DNA of 64,000 nucleotides from Candidatus Steffania adelgidicola (GTDB taxonomy: Bacteria > Pseudomonadota > Gammaproteobacteria > Enterobacterales > Enterobacteriaceae). The notes beneath the pieces were generated by a model. The model was not told the origin of the DNA. It was given only the letters and a program-made list of their open reading frames with translations, and ran no database searches. This document shows, in pieces, positions 1 to 9,831 of the stretch. The first letter of the stretch is position 1. Each line of letters begins with the position of its first letter. The position numbers were made by a program, and so were the translations under genes. Where the stretch lies: assembly GCF_020541225.1 (NCBI RefSeq), contig NZ_CP045889.1, forward strand, positions 930,001 to 994,000, in the 5' to 3' direction.

Positions 1-871
1 CTTTAGCTTAATTCTGGGGTAAGAAAACAAAATTATATTTTTACTTCAGTATGTTGTCTATTCTGAGTGAATTCTTTTTCCATTTTCGGCGTACAGTATT
101 TATTTCTTCAATTTCTAATCATTGTTTTAACCTACCACACTCTCAGGGAAAAAAGATAGGCAAAATCAAATAGAAAACACCAGATAATAGTCAAAAAAAA
201 CATTAGGCATAAAATTTCAAGAAAAGAGTATTCGACAGAATATATCCAATTATCTAGATATAGATATGCAGTCTTTTTTATAAATAAAAAATGAAATTCA
301 ATAAAGTATTTGTTACATCAGGATAAAGGAATCAACTTAATAAATTTCTACACATTTATATAAAACTTAGAGCCTCGATAATACACGAAATGGAGTCTCA
401 ATATAAATCAAGGATATTTGACCAAAATCCATAAAATACTGATAGCTCTCGGAAAGGAATAAAAAGATAATTCTTTCAGAATTGTAACCACACACTGATC
501 AAGTGTAATATAGAGCTCACTATTTGTGTATTGAGTTTATTATAAAGTACGCTTTTACCTACCGCTAGATATCAGATGCTCAGGATATGGTTGAGTAACC
601 TTGTTATAAGAAAATTCTAAAAACCAGAATGTCTCTTTTGCTAAAAGAGAAATTACATGACGCTGATATTTTTAACTCTGTCTTCATATATTATTTTAAT
701 ATGCATCAGGAAACATAATTCCACTATGCTTTATAAAATATAAATTTATATTCAACAAGGAATTATTTAACAAAAATATTAGTTTTTTACAAAATTCAGG
801 CTGCATCTTCAAATTTAAATCATAATTTGAAATCACATCTATTTATCAATGTTAATGACAGGAGTCATATA
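1..871. other. Non-coding AT-rich stretch before gmhA
   Basis: No reading frame here resembles a protein. Stops are frequent in all frames and base composition is much more AT-rich than in the genes. A weak 8-bp hairpin (TCTCTTTT/AAAAGAGA) lies at 632-650. Any promoter for gmhA must lie here, but no -35/-10 pair stands out. Confidence 0.7.
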
Positions 872-874
872 ATT
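860..874 (+). promoter_or_regulatory. gmhA: Shine-Dalgarno that decides the gmhA start
   Basis: AGGAG at 860-864 is followed by seven bases and then ATT (872-874), the codon that aligns with the initiator Met of GmhA homologues. No comparable ribosome-binding site precedes the upstream TTG at 827. This supports initiation at ATT rather than at the longer TTG frame. Confidence 0.55.
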
Positions 875-1471
875 TATAACAACTTGATTCGTAATGAATT
901 TCATGAGGCTCTACGAATACTGCAAAACATCCTTAGCGATGATCGCCATATTCAGGCGATCGGAGATGCAGCTAAACGCATTGCTAATACATTTAAATCT
1001 GGAGGAAAAGTACTCTCCTGCGGTAACGGCGGTTCACATTGCGACGCAATGCATTTTGCCGAAGAATTAACCGGCCGCTATCGTGAGAATCGTCCGGGCT
1101 ATCCTGCAATCGCCATTTCTGACCCCTCTCATTTATCCTGCGTGAGCAATGATTTTGGGTACGAGCAAGTATTCTCGCGCTATATAGAAGCCATAGCCCA
1201 TAAAGGGGATGTTCTACTTGCTATATCCACCTCCGGCACTTCAGAAAATATTATCCGCGCTATTAACACCGCACGCGCTAAAGAGATGTGGGTGGTTGTC
1301 CTTACCGGAAATACTGGAGGTGGGATACTTAAAAGCGCAGACGTGGCTATCCATGTTCCCCATTGTGGTTATCCTGACCGCATTCAGGAAATACATATCA
1401 AGGTAATTCACATTTTAATTCTCCTCATCGAGAAAGAAATGGGAATACCAGGAATAACCACAGTCGGGTAA
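872..1471 (+). CDS. gmhA: Sedoheptulose-7-phosphate isomerase GmhA, probable ATT start
   Basis: Cytoplasmic isomerase making D-glycero-D-manno-heptose 7-phosphate, the first step of the ADP-heptose pathway for the LPS inner core. The SIS-domain signature [20 protein letters not shown] is intact at residues 49-68. The family catalytic residues Glu65 and His180 (in HIKVIH) fall at the same numbers as in E. coli, because I align the two proteins without gaps from residue 1 to about 190. Residue 1 then corresponds to an ATT codon at 872, with AGGAG at 860-864 seven bases upstream. An in-frame TTG at 827 is the only standard alternative and would add 15 residues not present in the family. The C-terminus is about seven residues longer than in E. 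coli (GIPGITTVG). It stands alone; the next gene is convergent. Identity is certain; the start is inferred. Confidence 0.95.
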   Translation: MYNNLIRNEFHEALRILQNILSDDRHIQAIGDAAKRIANTFKSGGKVLSCGNGGSHCDAMHFAEELTGRYRENRPGYPAIAISDPSHLSCVSNDFGYEQVFSRYIEAIAHKGDVLLAISTSGTSENIIRAINTARAKEMWVVVLTGNTGGGILKSADVAIHVPHCGYPDRIQEIHIKVIHILILLIEKEMGIPGITTVG

Positions 1472-2343
1472 CAAATTGTTTCTACAATAAACTAGAGTGA
1501 TGTATGTAGATTTCTACATACATTAAAACTAGTACATTCGGGAGGGAGGTATCGTGTATCTGATATCAGTCAAGTTTGTGACTTTTACTGCTCTGTCCTA
1601 AAAAACATGAGTGGCTTTTTACTACCCAACACATTTCTTAATAACTTTCTAGCTAGCATGTAATTCTCTATATCCCAAGATCTCTTATAAGAATCGCATT
1701 TTTAATATAAATATAAAACAAGCCATCTTATAAAATAAACTAGATAGAACTAAATTTTCAGCACTTGATGCTGGAACATACACGCCTAATAATCAATAGT
1801 ATTTTTATAAAATCTTTGCTATAAGAATCAAATTCTTAACTTCATATGGGGTTTTTTCTTAAAAAGAAAACAGAAGCATCAATGAATTTTTATCTATTTT
1901 ATAAAACGTAGATTTAAGTTATATAAATAACTCAATATAGCATGCATATTCAGCTATCATAATCTCAATACGTTTAAAAAATGTCGAGTTCCATTTCATA
2001 TACCTCTAGTGATACCATGTAAAAATGATTTCCATTCTTCAATTTAAGACATTACGGTGAATTCTTAATAAGAAATACACACCATATCTATCTATAGAAG
2101 ATTTCTATATCGTTAAAGTGATATTTGTTAAATACATGAGCTTTCCAGCAAGAAAATGCTATAAATTTTCGCTAAATTTAAACCTTGCCGACAGATAAAA
2201 AGGCAAACTCGAAAAGAAAAAAGATAGATATTTCAATATAAAATCCTATTTTAAATCTAAATTGATCTAAACAAAATTCAATCGCTTGGTTATATTAATC
2301 TTTAATGATTTTTCTAATGCTGTTAAAAGAATAACAACACCGC
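1472..2343. other. Non-coding stretch between convergent gmhA and ppa
   Basis: About 870 bases without a credible gene. The only structure seen is the inverted repeat at 1501-1522, just after gmhA. Confidence 0.7.
1501..1522 (+). terminator. Hairpin downstream of gmhA
   Basis: Perfect inverted repeat, 10-bp arms (TGTATGTAGA / TCTACATACA) with a two-base centre, about 30 bases after the gmhA stop. There is no T-run behind it, so if it terminates transcription it is a weak or decayed terminator. Confidence 0.4.
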
Positions 2344-2895
2344 TCAGCCAGCGGATTTTTTGTTCTCACTTTTTTTAGCACGCTCATAAGATGTGATAAT
2401 TTCAGATTTAGCCGCTTCAGAGTTATCCCAACCATCGATCTTAACCCATTTTTCTGCTTCTAGATCTTTATAATGCTCGAAGAAGTGGGCGATTTTTTTC
2501 AGTAGCAACGATGGTAGATCATGCACATTTTTAATATGATTATATTCTTTTGAAAGCTTCGTATGCGGTACTGCGATTAGCTTTGCATCTTCACCGGATT
2601 CATCAGTCATTTTTAAGATACCTACTGGACGGCAGCGTACCACGCAACCCGGTTGTAATGGGTATAGCGTAGGCACCAGCACGTCTACAGGATCGCCATC
2701 CAAGGCAAGGGTCTGGTTAATATACCCATAATTACAAGGATAAAACATCGCTGTAGGCATGATACGATCTACGAACAAGGTGCCGCTTCTTTTATCAACT
2801 TCGTATTTAATAGGATCGGCATTAGCTGAAATTTCAATCATCACATAAATATCTTCCGGTAGTTCTTTCCCTGCGGGCAACTGATTTAAGTTCAT
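2344..2895 (-). CDS. ppa: Inorganic pyrophosphatase
   Basis: Family I soluble pyrophosphatase hydrolysing PPi to phosphate, which pulls nucleic-acid and protein synthesis forward. The family signature DGDPVDV is intact near residues 66-72, and the flanking [10 protein letters not shown] and [10 protein letters not shown] blocks are conserved. At 183 aa it is slightly longer than the E. coli enzyme (176 aa) because of a Lys/Ser-rich C-terminal tail ([10 protein letters not shown]). The ATG start is preceded by AAGGAAAT, a good ribosome-binding site. It is monocistronic, with more than 850 bases of non-coding DNA on each side. Confidence 0.98.
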   Translation of the reverse strand: MNLNQLPAGKELPEDIYVMIEISANADPIKYEVDKRSGTLFVDRIMPTAMFYPCNYGYINQTLALDGDPVDVLVPTLYPLQPGCVVRCRPVGILKMTDESGEDAKLIAVPHTKLSKEYNHIKNVHDLPSLLLKKIAHFFEHYKDLEAEKWVKIDGWDNSEAAKSEIITSYERAKKSENKKSAG

Positions 2896-5602
2896 ATTAT
2901 TTCCTTAAGCTTTACAATAATGAAAACATTGCCTAGTGTAACTGATTTTTCCTTTCTAGGCATTAATATACATGTGGAGGAACGCATGATTTTTCATAAT
3001 TCAAACTGAATGTAGACACTCTAGTTTTCAGAACGCCGAGTTTCATTAAAATATATTTTAAAATACCTCGGCCGCGATTATCTCTTATTCAGATCATGAA
3101 TAGACAATCAGGTATAATATATTCAATATTATTAAGAAGAGACTAGGATATAATTGAGAATGCGAAATAATACTATAATTCTTCGAGGTTAATATTTTAT
3201 ATATGTTTTTCTGACAAGATACTTTCGACTAAGTTAGTTAATGAATACTAGCGATCATAGCTACCTTACTTGACTTATTTTAAACTACTAAATACAGAAA
3301 AAACTATTTGATCATTTATCACAAATAAGTCTACAGTATTATTGCTAATGCAAGATCAATCATCTTCCGGATTACCTAACAGCTTTAAATCTTTTGAAAC
3401 AAAAGACTTATATCTGATAAATACTTGCTTTTTATGAAAAATCGCATTAAACAAACAATTATCAAGGCTAAGTGCCATGCCTCAAAATTTTATAAGAGAT
3501 TATAATTTGTTCCTTAGAAATTTAGATAACATCATCTATATATATTCTATACAATATAAAGAAATATTAATTTTAGGACTAATTAAGGTAACCTTTGATC
3601 GTGGAAGTAAGAACATTAATAAATTTTAATTCATACCTGTCCGCCAGCATAGCTGTAATGTGTTTTTGAATACATCTAGTATAGATGCATTAAAAAATTC
3701 TGTTGATAGCTTCAGAATCTGTCAAGCTAAGATAGTGCTCCTGTCAATTTATATATATAAATATTCATACACATTTATGTACTAGCAGCAACTGCTTATA
3801 CATGGTCAAAGAGCACCTGTTCATTGCTTACTATTGTGATTTAGTAGTTATTTTTATCATCTTAAATGATATTTTTAAAATATATAAGATGCGTTATATA
3901 CAGAAACCTGTATCGATTAATGCAGTTATATAATGATGTTTTCTCCATTTGTCAATACTTGAGACATGGAATCTAGAATAAATTATTTACTTAATCAGTC
4001 CATTATAGAGTGATAATTAGAACCACCTCAGTAAGCGATAGAAATCTTATTAATCTACACACTCTCGTAGTACGTCTAACCTTCATTAATAAAAACTATC
4101 GGAACACGTATGTGCAGGGGGTAATTACAAAGTCTACTTTATCCGAAACTAAGAAATGTATCTTGAAAGTTATTTATATGTGCATAAAGTTAGCGAATCA
4201 GATTACGTATATTCTTTTTAATCTTTTAAACAGAGTTATCCACAGGCTTCCTTCTTCCCTTCCCATTATACACTGGGTTTCTGTTTTTTTTCTTTACTGT
4301 AATTGATTGAAAATCAAAGATATTTTTTTATTAAATATAAAACATATTACTTAAATTTTTTTTTTATAATTGACTAAATAAGAACTTTTATTTTTATACA
4401 CAGCGTACAGACAGTGTTAAAACGGTTTTTTTCAGTATATTCTCGTTTAAAAAACTTGATTATAGTCTTCCGTAATTGGGTTTTCTACTAAAACCACACT
4501 CTAGTTTTTCTTCAGCTAAACGAATGAATGTTAATTCCAACATCTACTCTGAAATAGAGTGTGTCTCTTATAACAAATATTTTTTACCGTTGTATTTTAC
4601 TAAATTAAATATAAATTAGATAAAACATATCTACCCTAATATTTAGAAAAAAAAATAAAATTCTTTCTGAAGAACCCAGATTACACATAAAAATACAACC
4701 AATCTTTTATTGGTAATAAAACATTTTATTAACCAATACCACTCTTTACTATACCTGATTCTAGCGTCTAAAATATGAACTTTATATGATGAAAAGAACA
4801 CTTAAAAAACAAAATTCTGACCTACAGTACTTTCTTCAGAAGAACTATACCATTCATTTTTAAAATCAGGAGGACCAAGTAAAACAAATTGCAAGATCCA
4901 AGATTAAGCAGACACTTATTGACTTCATCCCCCCTGTAGTAGAGCCATTTCTTAGATTAAAAAAGATTCTTTCTCTATTTTCTGTAGAAAATATACGTGG
5001 ATTATATTCATCCTCAGTTAAAAATTTAAAAAACTTTCCCTATTATACCTGCCATTTAAAAATCGATTTAGTTCATCTATCCCATCTCTTCAAAAAATTT
5101 TCTCCTGAAATTTACTTCACTTCTAAACGAAGATTACTTAACTCCTAACTTTGTTTTTAGGGAGGGGTATAATCATTTCTTCATATCAACCTAATCTCTT
5201 CTTTTATTACCCTGTATCAATGACAAAATAGTTGTGATCATCAATAGACTCATATTTTCCATATACACATAAAAACCTGAATAAGGCACGTTATACTTAT
5301 AAAATATTCTTTTATGTATTAAAAGGGTGCTTTACCGACTGATATAAACGAATCGTTATGATATACTGTTTTATATATATCTCTGATACATATATTTATC
5401 TACGGATAACATTAAGCACAATTCTGATATTATCAGAGCGCTAAATATTTTTATTAAATATCAACTTTTAAAAAGTGAAACCAGATATGTTCAGATCATT
5501 AAATGATAGCCCAAAGATTAAGAACGATCAGAAACTGTTAATCTCGAACTGAAAATATTATTTATAATAACAAGTAAGAAGATCAATTATTACATCTAAT
5601 GA
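2896..5602. other. 2.7-kb gene desert with a DnaA-box cluster
   Basis: No intact gene. One open frame of 98 codons (4010-4306, plus strand) shows no family resemblance and contains the DnaA-box cluster described separately, so I do not call it a gene. The rest is AT-rich with stops in all frames. Confidence 0.65.
4179..4402. other. Cluster of DnaA boxes, possible oriC-like remnant
   Basis: Three exact matches to the DnaA box TTATNCACA lie within 224 bases: TGTGCATAA (4179-4187, reverse), TTATCCACA (4236-4244) and TTATACACA (4394-4402). A one-mismatch box, TTATACACT, is at 4266-4274. The 16 bases ACAGAGTTATCCACAG (4230-4245) are identical to the R4 box and its flanks in E. coli oriC as I remember it. 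The stretch around 4280-4390 is almost pure A/T and could unwind. Against an active origin: there is no GATC cluster, no mnmG or mioC neighbour, and the genes to the right nearly all point leftward. Treat it as a candidate or relic. Confidence 0.35.
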
Positions 5603-6676
5603 TTAGCGTCTTAATAACATAATGATACTAATCATAAAAAATACCATACTTGGTAATAATGCTGCAAATGCGGGCGGCATATTGTAAACTAGACTCAATG
5701 GCCCGAAGATTTGATCTAATAGGTAAAATAAAAAACCCCAGCTTATCCCTGTGATAACCCGTACTCCCATAGGGACGTTACGAAGTGGTCCAAAAATAAA
5801 GGATAATGCCATGAGCATCATCACCGCCACCGAGAAAGGCGAAAAAATCTTGTTCCACATGTTTAGCTGATAACGGTTAGATTCCTGCCCACACTGTTTA
5901 AGATAGTGAATGTAGTTGTACAACCCTGAAATGGATAAGGAATTGGGCTCCAGTGCAATTACCCCTAGCTTATCAGGCGTTAGGTTGGTTTTCCAATCTC
6001 TATTGAGCGTTTGTTGATGGATAACCTGTTTACTATTAGTAAAATCCGATTCATCGACTTTTTGGAATTTCCAACTCCCGTTACTAAAGGTTGCAGTAGT
6101 GGCATAACGCAATAACTGTAGCCGTGGCTGTTCTGTCTGATCAAAATGGTAAATATTAATTCCAGCTAATTTATTACTGCCCACTACCCGTTCAATAAAC
6201 ACAAAATCATTACCGTCTTTGGCCCACACACCATTTTGAGTCGAAAGAACAGCGCCCCCGTAAATCGCTTGCGTGCGATATTTATAGGCTATTTTCTCTC
6301 CAGCAGGCGCTACCCATTCAGCAATGGCCATAGTCCAGATGACTAGCGGAATAGCAGTTTTAATCACGGAACCAGCCACCTGAAAACGACTAAAACCCGA
6401 TGCCTGCATCACAACCAGTTCGCTATGAGTCGCAAGCGAACCAAGACCGAGAAGTGCTCCAAGCAGTGTTGCCATCGGAAAAAAAATTTCGATATCTTTA
6501 GGGATGCTCAGCAAAGTAAACAAACCAGCACCAATCGCTGAATACCCTCCCTGCCCCACTTTACGTAGTTGCTCAATAAACTTAATGATTCCCGCTAGCG
6601 AAACTAGCATAAATAAAGTCATCATAATAAAACTAAAAATAGTTTTACCGATATAGCGATCTAATACAGAAAACAT
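5603..6676 (-). CDS. lptG: LPS export permease subunit LptG
   Basis: Inner-membrane half of the LptB2FG ABC transporter that extracts LPS and pushes it onto the LptC-A-D bridge. At 357 aa it is near the E. coli length (360). The first membrane-facing segment (VLDRYIGKTIFSFIMMTLFM) and the C-terminal membrane block with FGPLRNVPMGVRV are strongly conserved. The middle third is the periplasmic jellyroll domain and is more divergent. Its ATG overlaps the lptF stop by one base (TAATG), so the two are translationally coupled. The ATPase gene lptB is not in this window. Confidence 0.97.
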   Translation of the reverse strand: MFSVLDRYIGKTIFSFIMMTLFMLVSLAGIIKFIEQLRKVGQGGYSAIGAGLFTLLSIPKDIEIFFPMATLLGALLGLGSLATHSELVVMQASGFSRFQVAGSVIKTAIPLVIWTMAIAEWVAPAGEKIAYKYRTQAIYGGAVLSTQNGVWAKDGNDFVFIERVVGSNKLAGINIYHFDQTEQPRLQLLRYATTATFSNGSWKFQKVDESDFTNSKQVIHQQTLNRDWKTNLTPDKLGVIALEPNSLSISGLYNYIHYLKQCGQESNRYQLNMWNKIFSPFSVAVMMLMALSFIFGPLRNVPMGVRVITGISWGFLFYLLDQIFGPLSLVYNMPPAFAALLPSMVFFMISIIMLLRR

Positions 6677-7776
6677 TAGGCAGCTCCTCGAATATTTAAC
6701 CGATCACGAACTCTTCTAACCGGTACGGTATCCCATAAATTCAGTATTAATGCTAACGTTAGGTAGAGAATATTAGTTATCCACATCCAGAGCATTGGGT
6801 TGAGCTTTCCTTTAGCGCCATTAGAACGCAAGCAAGTTTGCAATAGAAAAAAAATCAGATACAACAACATCGCGGGGAGCATACTTAATATACGACCTTG
6901 CCTCGGATTAACCACAGATAAAGGTACCACCATTATTGCCATAATTAGCACAGATCCCACTAGCGTGAGCCGCCAGTGCAATTCGGCACATACTGCAGGT
7001 TCCTGTGACCACAAAAGCTGATAAAATGTCATTTGCTCAGCATCGTTCTTGTCTAGTACAACCGGCCGATGTCCTATAACCGCCTGATATTTAGTAAAAT
7101 TAGTAATGCGGAAGTCATGCAGCAACGAGGCCCACTCATACCGGGTACCTTTATCTAGTATGACTAGTTGCGAACCATCCTTCCGCTGAGTTATATACCC
7201 GTGATCTGCTATCACCACGAAGGGGTTGAGTGCACCCTTGGGCTTAATCTGTGCTAGGAATATATGTGTAAGATTTTTATTTTTCACATTACCGACGAAT
7301 AAGACTAAATTTCCATTTTCTGCTGATTTAAACTGACCCTCGATCAGCACCGCCATACTTGGATTGACCTTGACTTCTGACATCACCATATCCTGATGGC
7401 GCGATGACCAAGGGGAAATCCATATGAGATTTACTGCTGCGAATACCACAGTAATAAGACCAAGCAATAGTGCAGCGCGAATTACAATACTTTTTCCTAA
7501 CCCACAGGCGTACATAACCGTAATTTCGCTTTCAGCGTACATACGACTTAAAGTCATTAATAATCCCAGAAAGAGACTTAAAGGGAGAATTAATTGAATC
7601 ATTTCGGGCATACCTAAGCAGAGCAAAGATAGAACCAAGTTTATTGGAACATTACCTTCCACCACCGCCCCTAAAATCCGCACTAACTTTAGACAGAAAA
7701 AAATCAAAAGCAGAATAAACAGAATAGCGAATTGGCTTTTAAATGTCTCCCGCATCAAATATTTAGTGATTATCAC
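6676..7776 (-). CDS. lptF: LPS export permease subunit LptF
   Basis: Partner of LptG in the LPS extraction transporter. 366 aa, identical in length to E. coli LptF. Conserved blocks include the first membrane region (ILFILLLIFFCLKLVRILGA), SLFLGLLMTLSRMYAESEITVM, and the C-terminal VVPLSVVNPRQGRILSMLPA. The start is GTG, in the same place as in E. coli (I-I-x-x-Y-L follows). It is the first gene of a two-gene operon. In E. coli pepA is divergent from lptF; here the upstream kilobase is eroded and no pepA can be read. Confidence 0.97.
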   Translation of the reverse strand: MIITKYLMRETFKSQFAILFILLLIFFCLKLVRILGAVVEGNVPINLVLSLLCLGMPEMIQLILPLSLFLGLLMTLSRMYAESEITVMYACGLGKSIVIRAALLLGLITVVFAAVNLIWISPWSSRHQDMVMSEVKVNPSMAVLIEGQFKSAENGNLVLFVGNVKNKNLTHIFLAQIKPKGALNPFVVIADHGYITQRKDGSQLVILDKGTRYEWASLLHDFRITNFTKYQAVIGHRPVVLDKNDAEQMTFYQLLWSQEPAVCAELHWRLTLVGSVLIMAIMVVPLSVVNPRQGRILSMLPAMLLYLIFFLLQTCLRSNGAKGKLNPMLWMWITNILYLTLALILNLWDTVPVRRVRDRLNIRGAA

Positions 7777-8483
7777 TCTTATTTTGCCTGTAATAACTGA
7801 TCGTTATTTAGATATCTTGACCCCATATGTTTGATAAATGTAAGATGGGTAAGATTGATAGTATCTGTTTTTGTTTTAGTGCAGACGATTCAGTGCAGTA
7901 TCATGCTAATTCGCTATCAGACGCTTAACGTAAAATCTATAAGCAATATGCGAAAATATTCTAGCTTTATTGATATTATAAAAACGCTATACCAGCCGGT
8001 ATATCCCATGGAAATAAAGCGCTCTAGTACAAGAACTCGATCCTACCGATAAGTATGACTCTGATGATTATTGTGAGATATTTTGAAAAAATCACACCAA
8101 AACATGCTACTGATCGAGGTTATATCTTAAATAAATGATATTGTATAAAACAACAAGCACTTCATTTTGCATTAATTTTTTCTAGTATGTTAATCTTCGA
8201 TAATTAACTAAAGACATGAAGCAATTAAGAGATTCGGTGCAATAAAGACACACTTTACCATAGACCCCGTGTTGATGGATTTAACGACGTGATAGGGGGG
8301 GGTACATATTAACCCGATCCCCCTTAATTATTCATTTTTGAAAAATCATAGTGCTTGAGTGATGAAGAGGCATGGTTAGGGTATTTTACCCAAGTTTAGA
8401 TCCTAGTATCTACTTAGCTCTTCAGAAAGCTGAAAGGTAAATATTTACAAAATCATCCGAGACTACACAGGTAATAAAACACC

Positions 8484-8514
8484 ATTGCTCTCTATAAGAG
8501 AGCAATATTTTCTT
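8484..8514. terminator. Orphan terminator-like hairpin
   Basis: Nine-bp perfect stem ATTGCTCTC / GAGAGCAAT with a five-base loop (8484-8506), followed on the plus strand by ATTTTCTTT. Read on the minus strand the stem is followed by GGTGTTTTATT. No intact gene ends nearby. It lies 18 bases beyond the stop of the relic frame at 8524-8586 (minus), so it may be the terminator of a lost gene. Confidence 0.5.
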
Positions 8515-8523
8515 TAAAGTTTA

Positions 8524-8586
8524 CTATACGTCAAGACGCACGTGATCGATCTTGCCCCAGATGTAGTTCTCATATGTTTTAAGGAA
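8524..8586 (-). pseudogene. Possible 3' end of an eroded unidentified gene
   Basis: Reading minus from 8586 gives 20 codons ending in a stop at 8524-8526. The tail reads NYIWGKIDHVRLDV, is richer in G+C than its surroundings, and is directly followed by the hairpin at 8484-8506. An in-frame stop lies just upstream. I do not recognise the family. Location before a terminator suggests the last surviving piece of a decayed gene, but a chance open stretch is possible. Confidence 0.25.
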
Positions 8587-9002
8587 CTACATGAAAGTGT
8601 CTTACTGACAGTAAGACTAGCAATGAATATATTGGAATAATAACGGTTGTGCTCTAAAAAACAAAAAATATCGGACTACTAAACCCTAAAACTTATCTAG
8701 ATGAAAACAACCCCCACTCGATAATTAATGCTAACTTCTGGTATCTAATCTTTATTTGTCCTGCACTCATCATCTTGTAAGGAAAATACATTCCCAATAA
8801 AAAAGCGAAATTACTCTGCTTCACGCTCTAAGATTAAAAATCTTAATTATAAAACCATTTTTAGAATCAAAATTCATAAAATTGTTTGATAGTATATAAC
8901 ACTACGCTATTATCAAATAAATTTAATTTAAGTTCAATATTCGCTAAAATAGTACTATATCTGCATTTACGATGAAAAATATCGCCCCATACTACACACC
9001 GC

Positions 9003-9551
9003 TCAGAGGTGAGACATAATCTCAGGGAATAAATCCATAGAAAGATAATTTAAAATATAAAGGATTAAAATCACAATCATCGCTGAAAAGTCAATTCCCC
9101 CCATGGGGGGAAAGATGCAGCGCATTGGATGCATTAAAGATTCGCTTAATTGATAAAATATCATATCAATTGGACTATGTCCCTGGCTAACCCAACTGAG
9201 CAACGAACGGATAATCACCACCCAAAAAATCAGTTCACCAATTGCTTTGATCATGGCTAGCAGGCCAATTAGTAAATAAGAAGAATCGATAAATATAACC
9301 CGCATCTCAAGCACGGTCAATAACGGGAATTTAATCATTGCCAAAATAAACACTAATAACAATGAAGCGGTATCCAATGCTCCGCGTGAGGGGATTATCT
9401 GGCGTAAAATCCCAATAACCGGCTGAGTAATTTTAATAATGCATTGCGAAAATGGATTATAAAAATCACAGTGAGTCCACTGCATCCAAATACGCAATAG
9501 TAACATCATAATAGAAAAATCTATTAATGTCTTAACCAAAAACGTCAGCAT
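9003..9551 (-). CDS. yggT: YggT family inner-membrane protein
   Basis: Small integral membrane protein of two YGGT repeats, each with paired membrane helices. The first repeat has LLLRIWMQWTHCDFYNPFSQ, the second SWVSQGHSPIDMIFYQLSES and FPPMGGIDFSAM. 182 aa against 188 in E. coli. Exact role is not established; in other bacteria the family is linked to membrane or division functions and osmotic stress. AAGGAAAC lies upstream of the ATG. It follows yggS in the same direction, but a 280-base gap with a long hairpin now separates them, whereas in E. coli they adjoin. Confidence 0.93.
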   Translation of the reverse strand: MLTFLVKTLIDFSIMMLLLRIWMQWTHCDFYNPFSQCIIKITQPVIGILRQIIPSRGALDTASLLLVFILAMIKFPLLTVLEMRVIFIDSSYLLIGLLAMIKAIGELIFWVVIIRSLLSWVSQGHSPIDMIFYQLSESLMHPMRCIFPPMGGIDFSAMIVILILYILNYLSMDLFPEIMSHL

Positions 9552-9689
9552 AAGAGATGTGTTTCCTTATTCAGATTGACAAATGCAACAGTGACAAAGA
9601 TAATAAAGGATATTTTCCATACTCTTAACTTTTGAATTGTCACATTCTGCCGAATATGTGATATACGGCACGGGTTCTTATACGGCATC

Positions 9690-9735
9690 AGGCAAAGGCA
9701 TTAGGCGCTTTATCAAGCGTCTAATGCCTTTGCCT
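9690..9735. repeat. 21-bp-stem hairpin between yggS and yggT
   Basis: Inverted repeat with 21-base arms (9690-9710 and 9715-9735) around the loop TATC; all pairs are Watson-Crick except one G-T. The arm begins AGGCAAAGGCATTAGG. No T-run follows on either strand, so it is not a standard terminator. It is G+C-richer than its surroundings. Confidence 0.8.
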
Positions 9736-9831
9736 GCGATTTCATGGATTCCATAAACAAAAAAACAAATAGTATACGCTACCGACAGTAGCAATAACCC
9801 CATTAAGCGAGATTGATGGACGAAGGAGCTC

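Larger units (their letters stand above)
7777..9002. other. Eroded stretch between lptF and yggT
   Basis: No intact gene. A 73-codon open frame at 7831-8052 (plus) matches nothing I recognise. A run of eight G (8295-8302) is unusual for this AT-rich DNA. A terminator-like hairpin (8484-8514) and an open gene-tail relic (8524-8586, minus) are listed separately. Confidence 0.6.

Noticed and set aside
4010-4306. 98-codon open frame overlapping the DnaA-box cluster
   Set aside because: No family resemblance, AT-driven codon content unlike the real genes, no convincing ribosome-binding site. Probably a chance frame.
6777-6785. Single TTATCCACA inside lptF, and another near 43178
   Set aside because: Isolated exact boxes are expected at this composition; only the cluster at 4.2-4.4 kb stands out.
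7831-8052. 73-codon plus-strand frame divergent from lptF, at the expected pepA position
   Set aside because: I compared it with the PepA N-terminus and found no match; it may overlie pepA remains, but the sequence does not show it.
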